Shown: positions 1-7,627, counted from the first letter of the stretch. The stretch is DNA of 33,561 bases from Bdellovibrionia bacterium (GCA_030427965.1 JAUICD010000035.1:1-33561); one strand, 5' to 3'. Program-made: numbers and translations. Notes: generated from the letters alone by a model not told the origin.

Positions 1-5
1 TTTTT

Positions 6-11
6 TGTCAA
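6..11 (-). promoter_or_regulatory. Possible -35 box reading out of the left edge
   Basis: Read on the minus strand, a GC-rich stretch just downstream of the nfu stop codon is followed by TTGACA and an A-run at the window edge. TTGACA is the sigma-70 -35 consensus. The matching -10 would lie outside the window, so this is only half a promoter. It would drive whatever lies to the left, reading leftward. It could equally be chance. Confidence 0.25.
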
Positions 12-30
12 GGGCTTCGCGCGGAACGGC

Positions 31-588
31 CTAATTATTGACGGCGAGGACCCCTTGGATTTCAGGCAGGGCTTGCTTAAGTCGAGTTTCAACTCCGTCT
101 TTTAGAGTCATCATGGAACTTGGACACCCAGCACACGCACCTTGCATTTCAAGATAGACCACATGGTCTTCATATTTAACGAAAATGATATTGCCACCAT
201 CCATTGCAACTGCAGGTTGAATTTCAGTTTCAAGTATAGATTTAATGATCTTCACTTGATCTGTATCAGATTCATTGCTTTGTGATTCCTCAAGATTTAC
301 TTTCAATTGAACAGGCTCTTCGGACTCAATATGTTCCTTTAAAAGCCCTGCAAGGGGGTCTCTAAGTACGTCCCAATCCACCCAATCTTGCTTTGTGATA
401 GTAACAAAATTTTGGCCAATATAGACAGCTGACATCCAGGGAAATCCAAAGAGTTTTGCCGCTAAAGGGGAAGCCTGTGTTTTCAGTGAATCTTTATACT
501 CAGCTGAAAATTCAGAGATATTCTGATCAAAATTGAATTTCATTGTCTGTGGATTTGGTGTTTCTTCAACTGTAATTTCAACTGGCAT
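31..588 (-). CDS. nfu: Nfu-type iron-sulfur cluster carrier protein
   Basis: A 185-residue cytoplasmic protein with the two-domain layout of mitochondrial/alphaproteobacterial NFU1. Residues about 5-92 form the Nfu N-terminal domain (ETPNP near the start, then PLAAKLFG and a GQNFVTITK stretch). A Glu/Ser-rich linker covers 93-112. Residues about 113-180 are the NifU-like domain with the cluster-binding CxxC (ACAGCPSS, Cys152 and Cys155). Family members bind a [4Fe-4S] cluster, usually at a dimer interface, and hand it to client enzymes. The ATG is preceded by AAAGGA about 8 nt upstream. Length is normal and both cysteines are present. It is transcribed away from the SpoIID-like gene. It is not the E. 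coli NfuA architecture, which has an A-type N-terminal domain. Confidence 0.93.
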   Translation of the reverse strand: MPVEITVEETPNPQTMKFNFDQNISEFSAEYKDSLKTQASPLAAKLFGFPWMSAVYIGQNFVTITKQDWVDWDVLRDPLAGLLKEHIESEEPVQLKVNLEESQSNESDTDQVKIIKSILETEIQPAVAMDGGNIIFVKYEDHVVYLEMQGACAGCPSSMMTLKDGVETRLKQALPEIQGVLAVNN

Positions 589-682
589 AAGTTGGTCCTT
601 TATTCTTTGTTTGAGGAACTTTTCAGCTCAATCTGGTGGGCTAAATCTTAGAGGCTATATATACGAAAAGAGACCCTGTTCG

Positions 683-716
683 TCAATTGACCTAAATGCT
701 CAGTGCCTTCAATTGA
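683..716. repeat. Pair of TCAATTGA palindromes
   Basis: Two copies of the 8-bp palindrome TCAATTGA lie at 683-690 and 709-716, 26 bp apart, in the divergent region between nfu and the SpoIID-like gene. Two identical palindromes about 2.5 helical turns apart could be operator half-sites. In an AT-rich genome they could also be coincidence. No regulator is assigned. Confidence 0.25.
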
Positions 717-816
717 AATTAGGAAATAAGGGGTGACACTTATTGTCTCTTTAGAAGAATTAGAGCAAATAAGAGCGAGTTTCGATTGGGCATCAAGTTT
801 GCTCTATCTTCAAAGT

Positions 817-2331
817 ATGAAGTGGCTGGCGTATCTAGGAGTATTATTTCTTTTTGTGGCTTGTGGTGATGCTGGCAAATTCGTCCCATCTGATCAGCAC
901 AGACGGTTGGATGACCTCAGTCAAGAGGCGCTGAAGAGCCCTTTTCAGATCGAAGAAGAAAATGCGGTACAATTGGAAGCTCTCACAATGGAAGAGGATG
1001 AGCTCTGGTCAAGGCGTGAGGCCTTGAGAGCTAGTAAAGTGAGTCTTGAAGCTCAGTTGAAGGAGAAAGAATCCTCAGATGATGTGGACAAGAATGGATA
1101 TACCGTTCTTGAGCAGGAAATTGCAGAAATAGACAGTGAGATTCAAAATGTCTCTTTGAGGCTTTCAGATGTAATTTATGAAAAAACTCTTGTTCTGCAG
1201 TCACAAAACTTTCTTTATGCAGGTTTAAATAAATATTCAGATGTGCGAGTGCGTGTTTTTCCAGTTACAACTGGAGATAGACTGTATCCACAGACCAAGA
1301 CAAGCGACTATGAAAACATTGAACTTGTGGCACGGGATAAGTTTGTGGTGAGTATTGTGGACCTTTTAAGTGGAGAGTCCCAGTCTATTTTAGGGGAGAG
1401 TCAAAGTGTTAAATTCTCAATATTTTGCCATAACAGTGTAGAATGTGGTGCTGGGAAAACAAATCGTATGGAGATCAATGGTAGTAGGTATGATTTAAGT
1501 GATCTTTTCTCAAATGATAAGAGACGTCTTTTTGCTATACGTATTCGACCTGTTGTTGAGAACGCAAATTCTGAAGTGAGTGGGTTTAAGTGGGGTAAAT
1601 CACGGAAAGTGGAGAGGGAGTATCGAGGTGAATTTCTGTTCTTCTTTGCAAAGTTCAGTCGAAATAATAAAAGTGAAGTGTTTGAGTCTAAGACTTGGAG
1701 ACGTTGGTCTGTAGTGAATGTTTTAGATATTGATCATTACTTGAGATCCGTTGTTCCCGCTGAGCTTAGTCCATCAAGTCCAACTGAAGCTCTAAAAGCT
1801 CAAGCCCTTGCTGCGCGAACCTATGCTCTAAATAAGGCACGAGAGTCTCGAGTGGTAAATAAGCGCTTTTTTGATCTTGATCCAACAACTGTTCATCAGG
1901 CCTACCCTGGGGTTAAGAGTGAAGACCCTCGGACGGATAAAATTGTTCAAAGCACTCGTAGATTGGTGATGTACAATCGAGAGAAAATAGCTTCTACGGA
2001 ATACCATGCGTGTTCCATTGAAGAGACCAAAGAGGTTCCTGACAACTCTGTGCTTTCAGCGCGTGTGAATCCGCCGAATGTAACATGTGCAAATTATTAT
2101 TCTAAAAAGGGGACTTTCTTAGGTGGACACAATAGAGGGCTTTGTCAGATTTGTGCTGTTGAACTTGCTAGAACAGGTTGGGACTCTAAAGAAAGAGAGC
2201 CGACTCGAGTTGAGGGGATTCCTCAAAAAGCAGATATTGAAGCTCCTTGGGACTATGAGCAAATTCTAAGATACTACTATGAAGATATCGAAATTCGACC
2301 AATTTCTGAAGATCAACTTGCCATGATTTGA
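817..2331 (+). CDS. SpoIID/LytB-domain lipoprotein
   Basis: The ATG at 817 gives a 504-residue protein starting with a lipoprotein signal peptide (MKWLAYLGVLFLF, lipobox VAC-G). An upstream in-frame GTG at 733 has a good AGGAA ribosome site but would place 28 extra residues before the signal. A charged coiled coil rich in Glu/Lys follows (roughly residues 40-120). The last 200 residues are a SpoIID-type domain: DIDHYLRSVVPAEL and ALKAQALAARTYAL near residues 300-330, then a YHACSIEET stretch and GHNRGLCQICA near 437, the counterpart of the GHGxGMSQ motif. SpoIID/LytB proteins act on peptidoglycan, SpoIID itself as a lytic transglycosylase. A periplasmic, membrane-anchored cell-wall role is inferred. 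It stands alone; ridA starts 50 nt later. Confidence 0.82.
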   Translation: MKWLAYLGVLFLFVACGDAGKFVPSDQHRRLDDLSQEALKSPFQIEEENAVQLEALTMEEDELWSRREALRASKVSLEAQLKEKESSDDVDKNGYTVLEQEIAEIDSEIQNVSLRLSDVIYEKTLVLQSQNFLYAGLNKYSDVRVRVFPVTTGDRLYPQTKTSDYENIELVARDKFVVSIVDLLSGESQSILGESQSVKFSIFCHNSVECGAGKTNRMEINGSRYDLSDLFSNDKRRLFAIRIRPVVENANSEVSGFKWGKSRKVEREYRGEFLFFFAKFSRNNKSEVFESKTWRRWSVVNVLDIDHYLRSVVPAELSPSSPTEALKAQALAARTYALNKARESRVVNKRFFDLDPTTVHQAYPGVKSEDPRTDKIVQSTRRLVMYNREKIASTEYHACSIEETKEVPDNSVLSARVNPPNVTCANYYSKKGTFLGGHNRGLCQICAVELARTGWDSKEREPTRVEGIPQKADIEAPWDYEQILRYYYEDIEIRPISEDQLAMI

Positions 2332-2367
2332 CTTCAATCCTCAATGCCTCTTTAATATCTCAGATTT

Positions 2368-2372
2368 GGAGG
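2368..2372 (+). promoter_or_regulatory. Strong ribosome binding site fixing the ridA start
   Basis: GGAGG ends 9 nt before the ATG at 2382. It decides for this start over the upstream in-frame codon at 2328, which overlaps the end of the preceding gene and would add 18 residues that RidA proteins lack. Confidence 0.75.
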
Positions 2373-2381
2373 TACTTCGTT

Positions 2382-2765
2382 ATGGATATGAAGATCATCA
2401 ATACAGAGAAAGCTCCGGCGCCAGTTGGACCCTATTCACAGGCGATTGAGTGCAACGGCTTTTTGTTTTGTTCAGGACAGATTGCAATTGACCCAGACAC
2501 AAATGAAGTGATTCAGGGTGATGTCACAGAACAGGCTCAGCTTGTTATGAAAAATATTGGAGCTGTTTTAGATGCGAGTGGACTGAACTACTCTGATGTT
2601 GTAAAAACAACGATTTTTCTTTCAGATATGGGAACCTTTGCTCAAGTCAATGAAGTCTATGCAAAATACTTTGGTGAAACAAAGCCAGCTCGTTCGTGTG
2701 TTGAAGCAAGTGCTTTGCCTAAGGGAGTGGATGTCGAGATAGAGGTTTTAGCAAAACTACAATGA
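2382..2765 (+). CDS. ridA: RidA/YjgF family reactive enamine/imine deaminase
   Basis: A 127-residue protein, the usual RidA length and fully collinear with the family: APAPVGPYSQA near residues 11-21, FLFCSGQIAIDP, and the C-terminal block with Arg104 (KPARSCVEA), equivalent to the substrate-binding Arg105 of E. coli RidA, and Glu119. RidA hydrolyses 2-aminoacrylate and related enamine/imine by-products of PLP enzymes, protecting other PLP enzymes from damage. It acts in the cytoplasm, normally as a trimer. Its stop overlaps the start of the next gene (ATGA), so the two are translationally coupled. The partner is a DUF218 membrane protein with no obvious metabolic link. Confidence 0.93.
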   Translation: MDMKIINTEKAPAPVGPYSQAIECNGFLFCSGQIAIDPDTNEVIQGDVTEQAQLVMKNIGAVLDASGLNYSDVVKTTIFLSDMGTFAQVNEVYAKYFGETKPARSCVEASALPKGVDVEIEVLAKLQ

Positions 2766-3334
2766 AGTTCTTTTTGAGAAAATCTATCCTTATTGTGTTT
2801 GGAATATTGAGTGTTGTGGGGACTTGGTATTTTATGCGGGAATACAGTCGAATCAAATCCACTCCTGGGACAGCATGGGTAGAGGACCATAAAGCAGATT
2901 GTGCAGTCGTTCTAACTGGTGGCCCTTTCCGAGTTAGAGAAGGGTTAGATCTTTTGTCACGTAAAGATATACGAAAACTTGTTATTGCAGGCACAAATCC
3001 TGGAGCAAGATTGCGTGAGATTTTCCCTGAGTGGCCTTATTATGGAAATCTTGATGAGAATGATGTAATCCTAGAGAAGAATTCAAAAACGACTTATGGA
3101 AATGCAATGCAAACGTTGAGTCTTATGGAGGCGTTGAACTGTCGTGACATTGTGTTGATCACAAGCAGAGTTCATATGCATCGAGCTTATCGTACTTTTC
3201 GTGCTGTTTTTCCAAAAGAATTTCCAATTTATCAAAGAGCTGTTGTTGCAGGAGAGTATGTGCCCAATAAGGGGCGAGTGATCGTTGAGTCTATAAAGTC
3301 TCTTTTCTATAGAGTTCTTTGGTTTTTTTATTAA
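2762..3334 (+). CDS. DUF218 (ElyC/SanA/YdcF-like) membrane protein
   Basis: A 190-residue protein with an N-terminal membrane anchor (residues about 5-24) and a DUF218 domain. Visible family motifs are VVLTGG with the following RV (49-58), KTTYGNA (109-115) and ITSRVHMHRA (133-142). ElyC and SanA in E. coli affect envelope integrity, peptidoglycan or lipid-carrier metabolism and vancomycin sensitivity. The exact reaction is not settled for the family. The domain is predicted to face the periplasm. The ATG overlaps the ridA stop by 4 nt. The next gene is convergent and begins 9 nt downstream, leaving almost no room for a terminator. Confidence 0.82.
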   Translation: MKFFLRKSILIVFGILSVVGTWYFMREYSRIKSTPGTAWVEDHKADCAVVLTGGPFRVREGLDLLSRKDIRKLVIAGTNPGARLREIFPEWPYYGNLDENDVILEKNSKTTYGNAMQTLSLMEALNCRDIVLITSRVHMHRAYRTFRAVFPKEFPIYQRAVVAGEYVPNKGRVIVESIKSLFYRVLWFFY

Positions 3335-3343
3335 ATGAATTGC

Positions 3344-4321
3344 TTAAGCTGCTGAATTTGACTTTTTATCTGGAATTAAAAGACCTCGAAAAATCTTAAG
3401 TAGTTTTGGATCATATTTTCCAGATTCTGTTTCCATAAGAGCTAGGGCATCTTGAGGAGCATAAAGTGCACGTCCTCCACGACGAGTTGTCAATGCACTG
3501 AAAGAATCTGCGATGGAGATGACTCGAGCTGGATAGAAAATCTCTTCTCTTTTGATTCCTGCAGGATAACCTGAGCCATCCCAATTTTCGTGATGTTGTC
3601 TTAAAACAGCTCCTACTTCAGTTGGAAAACCTTTGGTTTCAAGTGCCATTTTAGCACTTATTTCAGGGTGTTTGCGTATGAGTTTCCACTCATCCTCTGT
3701 TAGTTTTCTATCGAGATCATCAATACCTTCGGGCAATTGACTCATTCCGATGTCGTGTAAGAGGCCACTCAGGCCAATGATTGTAAGAACTTTCTCATTG
3801 GACTGTTTGTCCGCTCGAGCAAGAAGAATTCCAAAAACAGAAGTCGCAATCGAATGGCGACACATATAAGATTCTTTTCTCGACATTGAAATAAATCCGA
3901 CCAAACTTCTGATGTCTTTTTTCATAAGATCAATGTATTTATTTACGACTTCTGAGGCACGGCGTACAGAGTGTTCATCAAATACCTTGTCTTCATATAT
4001 TTCAAAAATTGTTTGCTCGGTAAGCTCTTCAATAGCGCGTTTTGCATCATCGCCAGTGATATTATCATTGTTGGCAATTTTTTTGACAAGACGCTCTGTT
4101 GCTGCAATATATTCTCTTCTCTCATCTTTGTGGATGTAAAGAGCTTCAACGCCTTTTTCGTGATAAGATTCAAATCGAGTTCGATCGATTTTATCTCCGG
4201 GTTTAAAAATTTTGGTGTATTTGCCTTCAGAGAGGCGAATATAAACAGAGAAAGGAAGTTCTCCTTCCATTGAAAAGAAGTTTTCAATATTGATCTGAGT
4301 GTAATCACTTAAATTCGCCAA
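3344..4321 (-). CDS. HD-GYP domain cyclic-di-GMP phosphodiesterase
   Basis: A 325-residue soluble protein. The C-terminal half is an HD-GYP domain: RHS (His156), LLHDIG (His189/Asp190), KHPEIS (His218), QHHENWDGSGYP (His243/His244, then GYP at 251-253) and an ARVISIADSFSALT block. All metal ligands I expect are present, so it should hydrolyse c-di-GMP. The N-terminal 1-110 has no receiver motif or membrane segment. It contains a short beta-rich stretch (YIRLSEGKYTKIFKPGD) seen ahead of HD-GYP domains in many delta-proteobacteria and may be a sensory or PilZ-like module, which is inference. The start is TTG at 4321, supported by GGAG 7 nt upstream. It is divergent from the mla operon. Confidence 0.9.
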   Translation of the reverse strand: MANLSDYTQINIENFFSMEGELPFSVYIRLSEGKYTKIFKPGDKIDRTRFESYHEKGVEALYIHKDERREYIAATERLVKKIANNDNITGDDAKRAIEELTEQTIFEIYEDKVFDEHSVRRASEVVNKYIDLMKKDIRSLVGFISMSRKESYMCRHSIATSVFGILLARADKQSNEKVLTIIGLSGLLHDIGMSQLPEGIDDLDRKLTEDEWKLIRKHPEISAKMALETKGFPTEVGAVLRQHHENWDGSGYPAGIKREEIFYPARVISIADSFSALTTRRGGRALYAPQDALALMETESGKYDPKLLKIFRGLLIPDKKSNSAA

Positions 4322-4346
4322 ACTCTTACTCCGTCACTCTTTATCG

Positions 4347-4356
4347 GAGAATTCTC
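4347..4356. repeat. 10-bp perfect palindrome upstream of the HD-GYP gene
   Basis: GAGAATTCTC is a perfect palindrome 26 bp upstream of the HD-GYP start codon, inside the 5' untranslated or promoter region on the minus strand. A CCGATAA sequence, like the -10 element of flagellar sigma-28 promoters, overlaps its downstream side. No matching TAAA -35 box lies at the right distance. It may be a regulatory site. Confidence 0.25.
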
Positions 4357-4452
4357 AAAGAAAATGAATGAGATTGGAGGCAATCTAGATAAATAAGTAA
4401 CACATTCTGGTTTTGTTGTAGACAGATGGGGAGCACGAGACTTTTGCATGAA

Positions 4453-4482
4453 AAACCCAAGGTATTACGAACCCCTTGGTTT
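4453..4482 (-). repeat. Imperfect hairpin between the HD-GYP gene and mlaE
   Basis: The arms AAACCCAAGG and CCTTGGTTT pair with one bulged C around an 11-nt loop. On the minus strand the hairpin is followed by a short T-run, like a weak intrinsic terminator. No minus-strand gene lies just upstream of it. It could be a leader element of the HD-GYP transcript, the end of an antisense RNA against mlaE, or chance. Confidence 0.25.
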
Positions 4483-4544
4483 AAAATGGCCAAACGTCTA
4501 GCAAGGAGTGCCTCTTGTATTCCGAATAGAATTTGAGGATTTAT

Positions 4545-5378
4545 ATGGTATTGACCCGCTTTATTTTTAGCCAAATCGACTCTCTTGGAAGTCGAGTTAT
4601 AAGTGGTATTACGTACACAAAAAATGTACTAGCAATGGTCTATCTTTCTTTTCGAGCCGCTATTTTTGATCAAGCACAAAGTTGGAGGTCTGTATTTGGA
4701 GTTGTATCGGCTCAAATATACTTTACAGCGTGGCAAGCGCTACCTCTTATTTCAGTTTTAGCTGTGGCATCAGGAACACTTGTTATTATGCAAAGCTCTG
4801 CTCAGTTGTCTCTTCTGGGTGGCGCAAAAATGATTGGAGAGTTGCTTGTTGCAATTGTGGTGAGAGAACTTGGTCCTCTTTTGACGGCACTGATTGTTAT
4901 TGCTCGTTCCGGAACGGCCGTTGCAAGTGAAATTGGAACAATGAAGGTCAATCAAGAAACAGATGCACTTGAATCTATGGGGATTCATCCTTTGAGCTAC
5001 ATTGTCTTTCCAAGATTATTGGGCGGAATTATTAGCGTTGTTTGTCTTGCATTTTATTTCAATGTTGTCGCATTGATTGGTGGATATATCTTCAGTCGAC
5101 TTGTCCATAATATGCCATTTCATTTCTATTTTGATTCACTTGCCAATGCACTGGCACTTAGTGATGTGGGGCTTTTTCTTTTAAAAAATCTTTTTAGTGG
5201 AACTATTATATTTGTGGTTTGTTGTTATCAGGGATTGCTTGTACAGGGAAGTCCGCATGAAGTCCCTCAGGTGACGATGAAGGCGGTTGTAAATAGTATT
5301 GTTTACGTAATTGCATTCAACCTTGTCGTGACAACAACTTACTATTTAACAAAACTTGCCTCATTGGGGTTGTTATGA
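4545..5378 (+). CDS. mlaE: MlaE-family ABC lipid transport permease
   Basis: A 277-residue integral inner-membrane protein of the MlaE family: about five hydrophobic segments, and the family block around VVRELGPLLTALIVIARSGTAVASEIGTMKVNQETDALESMGI that holds the conserved E-L-G-P and S-E-I-G-T-M-K/E-A-L residues, written here only for orientation in short pieces (VVRELGPLLTAL, ASEIGTMKV, ALESMGI). MlaE pairs with the MCE protein MlaD and the ATPase MlaF to move phospholipids between inner and outer membrane. The ATG at 4545 has GAGG 6 nt upstream and is preferred to an in-frame TTG at 4533. Its stop overlaps the mlaF start (ATGA). Confidence 0.92.
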   Translation: MVLTRFIFSQIDSLGSRVISGITYTKNVLAMVYLSFRAAIFDQAQSWRSVFGVVSAQIYFTAWQALPLISVLAVASGTLVIMQSSAQLSLLGGAKMIGELLVAIVVRELGPLLTALIVIARSGTAVASEIGTMKVNQETDALESMGIHPLSYIVFPRLLGGIISVVCLAFYFNVVALIGGYIFSRLVHNMPFHFYFDSLANALALSDVGLFLLKNLFSGTIIFVVCCYQGLLVQGSPHEVPQVTMKAVVNSIVYVIAFNLVVTTTYYLTKLASLGLL

Positions 5379-6091
5379 GTCAAAGAAATTCAATTGGAGA
5401 TGTTGTTTTAGAGGATATTGATTTCACTTACCCCGAGCATGGCACTGTCTTAAAGAATATTGATTTAAAAATTCCTTCAGGAAAATCTATTTGGGTCAAA
5501 GGCCATGGAGGAAGTGGTAAAAGTACTTTATTGAAAATTATCTGTGGATTGCGTGAACCAACAGATGGAAGAATTTACTTCAATGGTTGTAATATATGTG
5601 AACTTTCTTTTGAAGAGTTCTTACCTTATCGTTTGAATATTGGTTATAGCTTTGACTATGGTGGATTGATCAATAACAAATCCTTGTGGGATAACCTGAG
5701 GCTTCCATTAGACTACCATAGATTAAAGAAAAACAATGAGATCAAACAAAGATTGATAGAAATATTTGAATACTTTGAAATATCAGACGTGAGTGGAAAA
5801 CGACCTGCAATGGTTATCGGTGGTGTGAGAAAGCTTTTGTGTTTATTGAGAGCCTTTGTGCATGAGCCTTCGTTGATTTTGCTGGACGACCCAACGACAG
5901 GCTTGAATAAACAAATGCGCAAGAAGTTTTTTGAGTGGGTGAGTCAGTACAGAAAGGATTTTCCAAGTTCAAAGTTTTTAATCACATCTGAGGATGAGGA
6001 GTTTGTAAAGTTACTGTGTGACACCTATGCTGAAATTGATAAAGGGCGAATTGTCGATAGTGGAAAGATTCAAATGGAGCACGTGGCATGA
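5375..6091 (+). CDS. mlaF: MlaF-like ABC ATPase subunit with degenerate catalytic motifs
   Basis: A 238-residue ABC ATPase between mlaE and mlaD, coupled to both by ATGA overlaps. The Walker A is intact (GHGGSGKST, 43-51). The Q-loop position, normally FQ, is FD (Asp94). The signature LSGG is VIGG (147-150). Walker B keeps its Asp (LILLDD, Asp171) but the catalytic Glu is Asp172. The switch His of SHD is Glu206 (SED). The D-loop region TTGLN is normal. By family knowledge, loss of the catalytic Glu and switch His usually abolishes or strongly slows hydrolysis. The protein may bind ATP as a structural or regulatory subunit, or the family may work differently in this lineage. Length and fold elements are complete, so it does not look like a decaying gene. 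Confidence 0.85.
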   Translation: MSQRNSIGDVVLEDIDFTYPEHGTVLKNIDLKIPSGKSIWVKGHGGSGKSTLLKIICGLREPTDGRIYFNGCNICELSFEEFLPYRLNIGYSFDYGGLINNKSLWDNLRLPLDYHRLKKNNEIKQRLIEIFEYFEISDVSGKRPAMVIGGVRKLLCLLRAFVHEPSLILLDDPTTGLNKQMRKKFFEWVSQYRKDFPSSKFLITSEDEEFVKLLCDTYAEIDKGRIVDSGKIQMEHVA

Positions 6092-7146
6092 AAGTGAAAT
6101 TCAATAAATTTGAGAGAGTGGCTGGTGCATTTGTTGCTTTGACAATATTGGGAGTGTTCATCAGTTTTGTGGGGGTTGCTTTCCAAAAAGGATGGTTTGA
6201 CTCTAAAGTTCCTCTTAAGACATCTTTTGATACAGCAGACGGGCTGACTCCGGGTACGCATGTTCACATGAATGGTCTTCGAGTGGGCTCTGTCGAGGAT
6301 GTTGTACTTTCAAAGGACAACAGGGTTGAGGTTCATTTTTCGATACTAGAAAAAGTTTTTAATAAAGTCAGAAGAGATTCCGTTGTTCGAACATTTCGTC
6401 CCTTTATTATTGGTGATAGAGTGCTTGAAATCAGTGTTGGAAGTAGCTCATCTCCAAACCTTAGCCCTGGAGATATTCTCACTTCTGAACAAAGTATGGA
6501 TGTTATGGATTTGATTGGTGGGCGTCAGCTTGGTCCATATATGGACTCAATGAAAGAGTCGATGGCGAGCTTAGCAACGCTTTTGGAAGCTTTCCGAGAT
6601 CCAAAGAGAGTGAATGCTATAGTTGAAGTATTTGATGAACTTGCCCCAACAGTCAAAGAAGTGAAGGCTATGGCTCGTCAGGTAAAAATCATTGGATATC
6701 AAGCAAATGGAAAGAGACGTCTTTCTCATGTCCTTTCGAATTTGGTTGTATCTACGGATCATCTAAATAAAGTTCTTCCAGAAGTTGTAACTGTTGTAAA
6801 TGAAACTCCAGATCTGGGAGGAAATCTTTCACAGGTTGTTTCCAATTTAGCAACTCTGACTGAAGAGATGAAGAAGCTTATTCCTGCAATTGCTGCTGTT
6901 GCTCCTGAATTGCCACAAGCAAGTAGACGTGCAATTGATGCTATGAATGAAGCGGTGATTACGCTTAAAGCGATGCAGAAAAGTTTTCTGTTAAGAGGAG
7001 CTGTGGATGAAATTCGAGAAGAAGAGGAAGAGAAAATTAGACTTGCAGAAGAAGAGAGAAGAAGAAAACTAGAAGAAGAGCGAAGTATTGCAAGTGAGCC
7101 GGAAGACGATGGGACTCTTAAAAGTGAGGAGTCACCAAGTGAGTAA
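6088..7146 (+). CDS. mlaD: MlaD-like MCE-domain lipid transport protein
   Basis: A 352-residue protein with one N-terminal membrane helix (about 11-33) and an MCE domain (about 40-118; KTSFDTADGLTPGTHVHMNGLRVGSV is the typical core, of which DTADGLTPGT and GLRVGSV are diagnostic). Long predicted helices follow (150-310) and a strongly charged Glu/Arg tail (about 320-340). MCE proteins form hexameric rings in the periplasm that pass lipids. The extra helical region is longer than in E. coli MlaD (about 180 residues) and resembles the helical extensions of PqiB/LetB or mycobacterial-type MCE proteins in placement only. It overlaps mlaF by 4 nt, and the next gene starts inside its stop codon region. 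Confidence 0.9.
   Translation: MKVKFNKFERVAGAFVALTILGVFISFVGVAFQKGWFDSKVPLKTSFDTADGLTPGTHVHMNGLRVGSVEDVVLSKDNRVEVHFSILEKVFNKVRRDSVVRTFRPFIIGDRVLEISVGSSSSPNLSPGDILTSEQSMDVMDLIGGRQLGPYMDSMKESMASLATLLEAFRDPKRVNAIVEVFDELAPTVKEVKAMARQVKIIGYQANGKRRLSHVLSNLVVSTDHLNKVLPEVVTVVNETPDLGGNLSQVVSNLATLTEEMKKLIPAIAAVAPELPQASRRAIDAMNEAVITLKAMQKSFLLRGAVDEIREEEEEKIRLAEEERRRKLEEERSIASEPEDDGTLKSEESPSE
7126..7131 (+). promoter_or_regulatory. Ribosome binding site fixing the start of the fourth mla-operon gene
   Basis: GAGGAG lies within the end of mlaD, 7 nt before a GTG at 7139 that overlaps the mlaD stop. This spacing favours GTG 7139 over the upstream in-frame TTG at 7088 and ATG at 7109. Confidence 0.6.
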
Positions 7147-7627
7147 TCCGAGGTCTGAGCAAAAAATTTTCAATCCAAAAATCTTTGGAAAAACTCTGAG
7201 AGAAGTTGCAGTCGATTATATTGAAGTGGAGAACAAAAAAGTCACAAGTAAATGGCTGAAAAGTGAACATGATGCGGATCTCTTTCTTTGGTTGGATGAG
7301 TCTCAAAAAATTATCAAACAACAACTGAGTTTGTTTGGTCGAGTTGTGGAATGGAATCTTCTCGAAGGAGTTAAGACGGGCGTCATAATTGAGTCTGAAT
7401 TTGAAGCAAATAAGAGTTCAGAGGCAATCGAGTTTGATCAATATCCTCATGATTATACAATCCAACTTGCAGTTCAAGTCATTGAGTACGCGATTCACTT
7501 AGCAGAGAAGGAAAGAGATGAGGTCATTTCAAATTTTTTAGCTCCAAGAGTGAAGTTAATAGCCCCTGATTCGAGCCAAGGCTTTTTCAAGAGAGTTCCC
7601 TATTTGATTAGAAAGTTCTTCTCATAA
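7139..7627 (+). CDS. Uncharacterised cytoplasmic protein of the mla operon
   Basis: I do not recognise a family. From the GTG at 7139 the product is 162 residues, with no signal peptide and no membrane helix. It is mixed alpha/beta with many charged residues, a region DADLFLWLDESQKIIKQQ, and a basic aromatic C-terminus (KRVPYLIRKFFS) that could be amphipathic. It overlaps the mlaD stop and has its own GAGGAG site, so it is co-translated with the Mla complex. No mlaB (STAS), mlaC (periplasmic carrier) or mlaA is present, so an accessory or regulatory role with the ABC complex, filling the MlaB position, is possible. That is inference from position only, since no STAS motif is visible. Confidence 0.7.
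   Translation: MSNPRSEQKIFNPKIFGKTLREVAVDYIEVENKKVTSKWLKSEHDADLFLWLDESQKIIKQQLSLFGRVVEWNLLEGVKTGVIIESEFEANKSSEAIEFDQYPHDYTIQLAVQVIEYAIHLAEKERDEVISNFLAPRVKLIAPDSSQGFFKRVPYLIRKFFS

Noticed and set aside
687..715. Promoter with TTGACC -35 upstream of the SpoIID-like gene
   Set aside because: The sequence 17 bp downstream (CAATTG) is a poor -10.
533..736. Open frame of 67 codons on the plus strand opposite the nfu start
   Set aside because: It overlaps the N-terminus of nfu, has no recognisable domain and no ribosome site.
2657..2994. Minus-strand frames of 77 and 91 codons over ridA and the DUF218 gene
   Set aside because: They lie opposite two well-supported genes and have no family features.
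4330..4350. CCGATAA as a flagellar sigma-28 -10 element for the HD-GYP gene
   Set aside because: The required TAAA-type -35 box is not present at the expected distance.
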